From Bacteroidales bacterium (GTDB lineage Bacteria; Bacteroidota; Bacteroidia; Bacteroidales; P3), in assembly GCA_017483575.1 (NCBI GenBank), contig JAFUWF010000001.1, positions 1 to 64,000 of the forward strand: a stretch of 64,000 bases of DNA, read 5' to 3'. Below, one piece after another: positions 61,648 through 64,000 of the stretch. Below the pieces are notes generated by a model, which was not told where the DNA came from, did no database searches, and was given only the letters and a program-made list of their open reading frames with translations. The position numbers and the translations under genes are program-made. How positions within the stretch are numbered: the stretch's first letter is position 1; every line of letters begins with the position of its first letter.

Positions 61648-62882
61648 CACCTTAGCCATAACCTTGGATTCTGCGAGGCGGTGCCTTTCCAGAGCTGGAA
61701 GGAGAACTCAGCCGTGCCGTCGCTGTTGGTATAGACGGTGCCCAGGTTCTGCCCCGTGGTCACCTTGCGGCCCTCGCTGACGCTGACAGAGCCCATGTTG
61801 GCGTAGACCGTCAGGTAGTCGCCATGACGGACAATGATGCCTTTGGTACCGTTGGGGCAGGTGAAGACACGCGTCACCGTACCGCCGAAGACACTCTTCA
61901 CAGCGGCGCCGGAGGCACACACGAGGTCGATGCCGTTGTTCATGTTCTGACCGCCGGAGGAATGGGTGTACTTGCCGTATTCGCGTGCCACCTTGGTGTA
62001 GTTCACCGGCCACGGGAGACGGCCCTTGTTGGAGGCGAAGTCGTTGCTCAGCGCCACCTCAGCGGCACTGGGGGCGGAAGCGTTGCCGCTCACCTTGCTG
62101 CCGTTGCTGCCTGTGGTCTGCTGCTGCTTCTTGGCGTTGCGGGCTTTGGCAATCTCCTCGTTGATGATGCGCTGGATCTGCTGCTGCAACTCACGCTTCT
62201 GCTTCTCCTTTTTGGCAATCTGGTTCTGCAGGCTCTTCTCCTGCTGCTTGCTGTTTTTCAGCTCCTTCTGGCGTGTCTTCTGCTCGCTGGCCAGCTCGGC
62301 CTTCTGCTTGCGGTGCTGCTCCACGAGGTTGGTCTGCTCGCGCTGCTGGCGGCGCAGCTCCTCGCCTACATCGCTCAGCTCCTGCTCCTTCTGGTGGATG
62401 AACATGGCCTGGCGACGGCGGTAGCGGCTGTAGTCGCGGAAATACTTGGTGCGCAGATAGGCGTAGTTGTAGCTCTTGGTGTCGAGAACGAGGACCAATT
62501 TGTCTAGGTTGCCGCGCTCACGGTAGAGGGCGCGGACCACCTTGCCGTACTCCAGCTTCATGCTGTCCACCTGTCCGCGGATGAGGGCGATGCTGTCCTC
62601 GGTCTCCGCCATGCGGATATTCAGCAGGTTCAACTGACCATTGAGGTTGTTGATCAGCTTGGTGCGCTCGGCAATCTTCTTCTCCAACAGGTTCAACTGT
62701 TGCTGCCCGGCCTTGCTGTTCTTCTTGGCCTTGCTCAGCTGGCTGTTGAGGTTCTTGATCTCCTGCTCCACCTTCGCCTTGTCCTTCTCCAGCTGCTTCT
62801 TGCTTTGAGCCGATGCTGCTTGCGGTGCAGCCGCAAGCAGCATCAGCATCAAGCTACCAACTAAGAATCTTCTTGAAGTCAT
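61647..62882 (-). CDS. EnvC-like murein hydrolase activator with degenerate LytM domain
   Basis: A protein of 411 residues from MTSRRFLVG (62882). The signal peptide is followed by a long coiled coil (about 30-260, rich in KQ and LEKK) and a C-terminal LytM/M23 domain. Two M23 zinc motifs are altered: the HxxxD position reads NNGID, and the HxH position reads EFSFQLW. As in EnvC, this implies an activator of an amidase rather than an active hydrolase. The start lies inside the end of the phosphofructokinase gene (29-nt overlap). Confidence 0.9.
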   Translation of the reverse strand: MTSRRFLVGSLMLMLLAAAPQAASAQSKKQLEKDKAKVEQEIKNLNSQLSKAKKNSKAGQQQLNLLEKKIAERTKLINNLNGQLNLLNIRMAETEDSIALIRGQVDSMKLEYGKVVRALYRERGNLDKLVLVLDTKSYNYAYLRTKYFRDYSRYRRRQAMFIHQKEQELSDVGEELRRQQREQTNLVEQHRKQKAELASEQKTRQKELKNSKQQEKSLQNQIAKKEKQKRELQQQIQRIINEEIAKARNAKKQQQTTGSNGSKVSGNASAPSAAEVALSNDFASNKGRLPWPVNYTKVAREYGKYTHSSGGQNMNNGIDLVCASGAAVKSVFGGTVTRVFTCPNGTKGIIVRHGDYLTVYANMGSVSVSEGRKVTTGQNLGTVYTNSDGTAEFSFQLWKGTASQNPRLWLR

Positions 62883-64000
62883 ACTCTTCGGGGTTGGCAA
62901 CGTACTTGCGGGCGGCCTCGTAGTCGGCAGGGGTGATGTAGTCCATGATGTCGTTCACGTAGGACATCACCTTGTTGCTGTTGACGTTGACCAGACGCGG
63001 CGGAATCTTGCCCGTCTCGGGATCCTGCAGGTCCTTCAGGTAGAGGGGACTGACCGTACCCTGATGGTCCACATAGACCATGCAGCCCGTGGCACCCTGG
63101 TTGAAGAGGGTGTGCACGCCCATGCCCATCAACGAGCAATAGGTCAGGTCGAAAGCGATGGGGGTATGGCAACGGATCTCGTAGCCTATCTCCACGGGAC
63201 GCGTCTTCACCTTCAGGCCGATCTCTTTGGCCTTGCGCTCCAACAAGTCGTTGAAAATATGGGCCTTGCTGACCTTGCCGAGCTCCGGATGGCCGTGCTC
63301 GTCGTAGCTGAAGTGGATACCGCTGTTCTTGATCTCCTCGTCGCTCAGCGAGTGGAACACGCCCTCGCTGATCATGGCGGCACCATAGTTGATGCCCATG
63401 ATCTTACGCTTGATGATGCAGGAAATGACCATGTTGATAATCTTCTCGACGGTGATCTCGGTCTTGTTGAAGAACTCGGGGATGATGACCATCGGGTAGT
63501 GACAGGCACCGGCGATACCGAGAGCCAAGTGGCCGGCCGAGCGGCCCATGGCGCTGACAACGAACCAGTTCTCGCTCGTGCGGGCATCCTCCATCACGGC
63601 GGTGGCCAGCACGCAACCCTGGGCTTTGGCGCTATTGTAGCCGAAGGTAGGACTGCTGTTCGGCAACGGAAGGTCGTTGTCGATGGTCTTCGGCACATGG
63701 ATGTTGGCAATGGGATAGTGCTTGTCTGCCAAGAACTTGGCAATGCGGTTGGCCGTCGACGCGGTGTCGTCGCCGCCAACGGTGACCAGAAGCTTCACCT
63801 CGTTGTCGGTGAAAAACTTGAGGTTGAACCTCTGCTCGAAATCCTCAGCCGTAGGTTTGAAACGGCTCATCTTCAGAATCGAGCCACCCTTGTTGAAAAT
63901 CTCGTCGGCAGTCAGGAAATCCAGGTCCTGCATACGGGGGTTGTCCGTGAACAGGGCGCTGTATCCGCCGTGCAGGCCGATGACACGATAACCATCGCGA
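62854..64000 (-). CDS. Pyrophosphate-type 6-phosphofructokinase, N-terminus beyond the window
   Basis: The C-terminal 382 residues are visible; the reading frame stays open to the window edge (GYRVIGLHGGYSALF before the first in-frame Met). GGDDTASTANRIAKFL carries Asp where ATP enzymes have GGDGS, and PKTIDNDLPLP is the PPi-type signature. It interconverts fructose 6-phosphate and fructose 1,6-bisphosphate using pyrophosphate. The 3' end overlaps the EnvC-like gene by 29 nt. Confidence 0.93.
   Translation of the reverse strand, partial: RDGYRVIGLHGGYSALFTDNPRMQDLDFLTADEIFNKGGSILKMSRFKPTAEDFEQRFNLKFFTDNEVKLLVTVGGDDTASTANRIAKFLADKHYPIANIHVPKTIDNDLPLPNSSPTFGYNSAKAQGCVLATAVMEDARTSENWFVVSAMGRSAGHLALGIAGACHYPMVIIPEFFNKTEITVEKIINMVISCIIKRKIMGINYGAAMISEGVFHSLSDEEIKNSGIHFSYDEHGHPELGKVSKAHIFNDLLERKAKEIGLKVKTRPVEIGYEIRCHTPIAFDLTYCSLMGMGVHTLFNQGATGCMVYVDHQGTVSPLYLKDLQDPETGKIPPRLVNVNSNKVMSYVNDIMDYITPADYEAARKYVANPEEYDFKKILSW

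Overview
The window is a chromosomal stretch of a Bacteroidales (Bacteroidota) bacterium, probably an uncultured gut or rumen lineage. The promoters have the Bacteroidota type of -7 box (TAnnTTTG, most often TATCTTTG) with a TTTG -33 box about 19 bp upstream. There is type IX secretion material (an SprE/PorW-like lipoprotein and a large exported protein with a type A sorting tail), a bactofilin, a membrane pyrophosphatase, a short-form AtpC and many lipoproteins.

Layout. 0.2-7.2 kb: a DUF4419 lipoprotein, then on the minus strand sufB with a fused lipoate ligase/lipoyl synthase, a MATE exporter and an HtrA lipoprotein. 7.5-14.5 kb: a minus-strand run of carbamate kinase, ornithine carbamoyltransferase, an AspT/YidE-type transporter, a DUF4838 protein and a porin-like protein, which looks like a citrulline/carbamoyl-phosphate ATP-yielding module plus envelope genes. 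15-22.6 kb: gyrA, a TPR protein, a TonB-dependent receptor and an inactive M16 homologue. 22.8-31.6 kb: clpC, a 1758-residue fibronectin-III T9SS cargo protein and an RsmI-like methyltransferase. 31.6-35.8 kb: truA-prmA-(four-helix-bundle gene)-topB and tRNA-Glu(CUC). 36.2-49.3 kb: one long minus-strand run from pyrE through a SUMF1-family protein, hpt, a lipoprotein, AsmA, DUF4199, a family 2 glycosyltransferase, ychF, sprE/porW and bactofilin to an APH-RapZ fusion. 49.8-52.2 kb: hppA. 52.2-56.1 kb: an accessory island with a DUF3791/DUF3990 toxin-antitoxin-like cassette, a structured RNA, an EcoRI-type adenine methylase and a DUF262-HNH nuclease. 56.3-64 kb: atpD-atpC, an MtaD-like deaminase, an oligopeptide-binding lipoprotein, lpxH, a degenerate EnvC and a pyrophosphate-type phosphofructokinase cut by the window edge.

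The most unusual content is the repeat landscape. (1) Three 127-bp palindromes (7285, 36025, 49421) are each built from five 11-bp units per arm around a 3-bp centre. In one copy the same unit is changed in both arms. A fourth palindrome (14843) uses 11-bp units of different sequence. (2) Arrays of 7-bp units, usually in inverted pairs, occur at more than ten places. Some are intergenic. Others lie in frame inside conserved genes, supply start or stop codons or encode the hydrophobic core of signal peptides, and one pair brackets the four-helix-bundle gene. (3) Two further small palindrome families sit in frame inside topB, prmA, truA, an MtaD-like gene and the DUF4838 gene. (4) Terminator hairpins are duplicated around two small cassettes in the accessory island. 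In the first pair the terminator's descending arm supplies the -33 box of the next promoter. Together these suggest a genome shaped by several families of small palindromic elements that are tolerated inside coding sequence.
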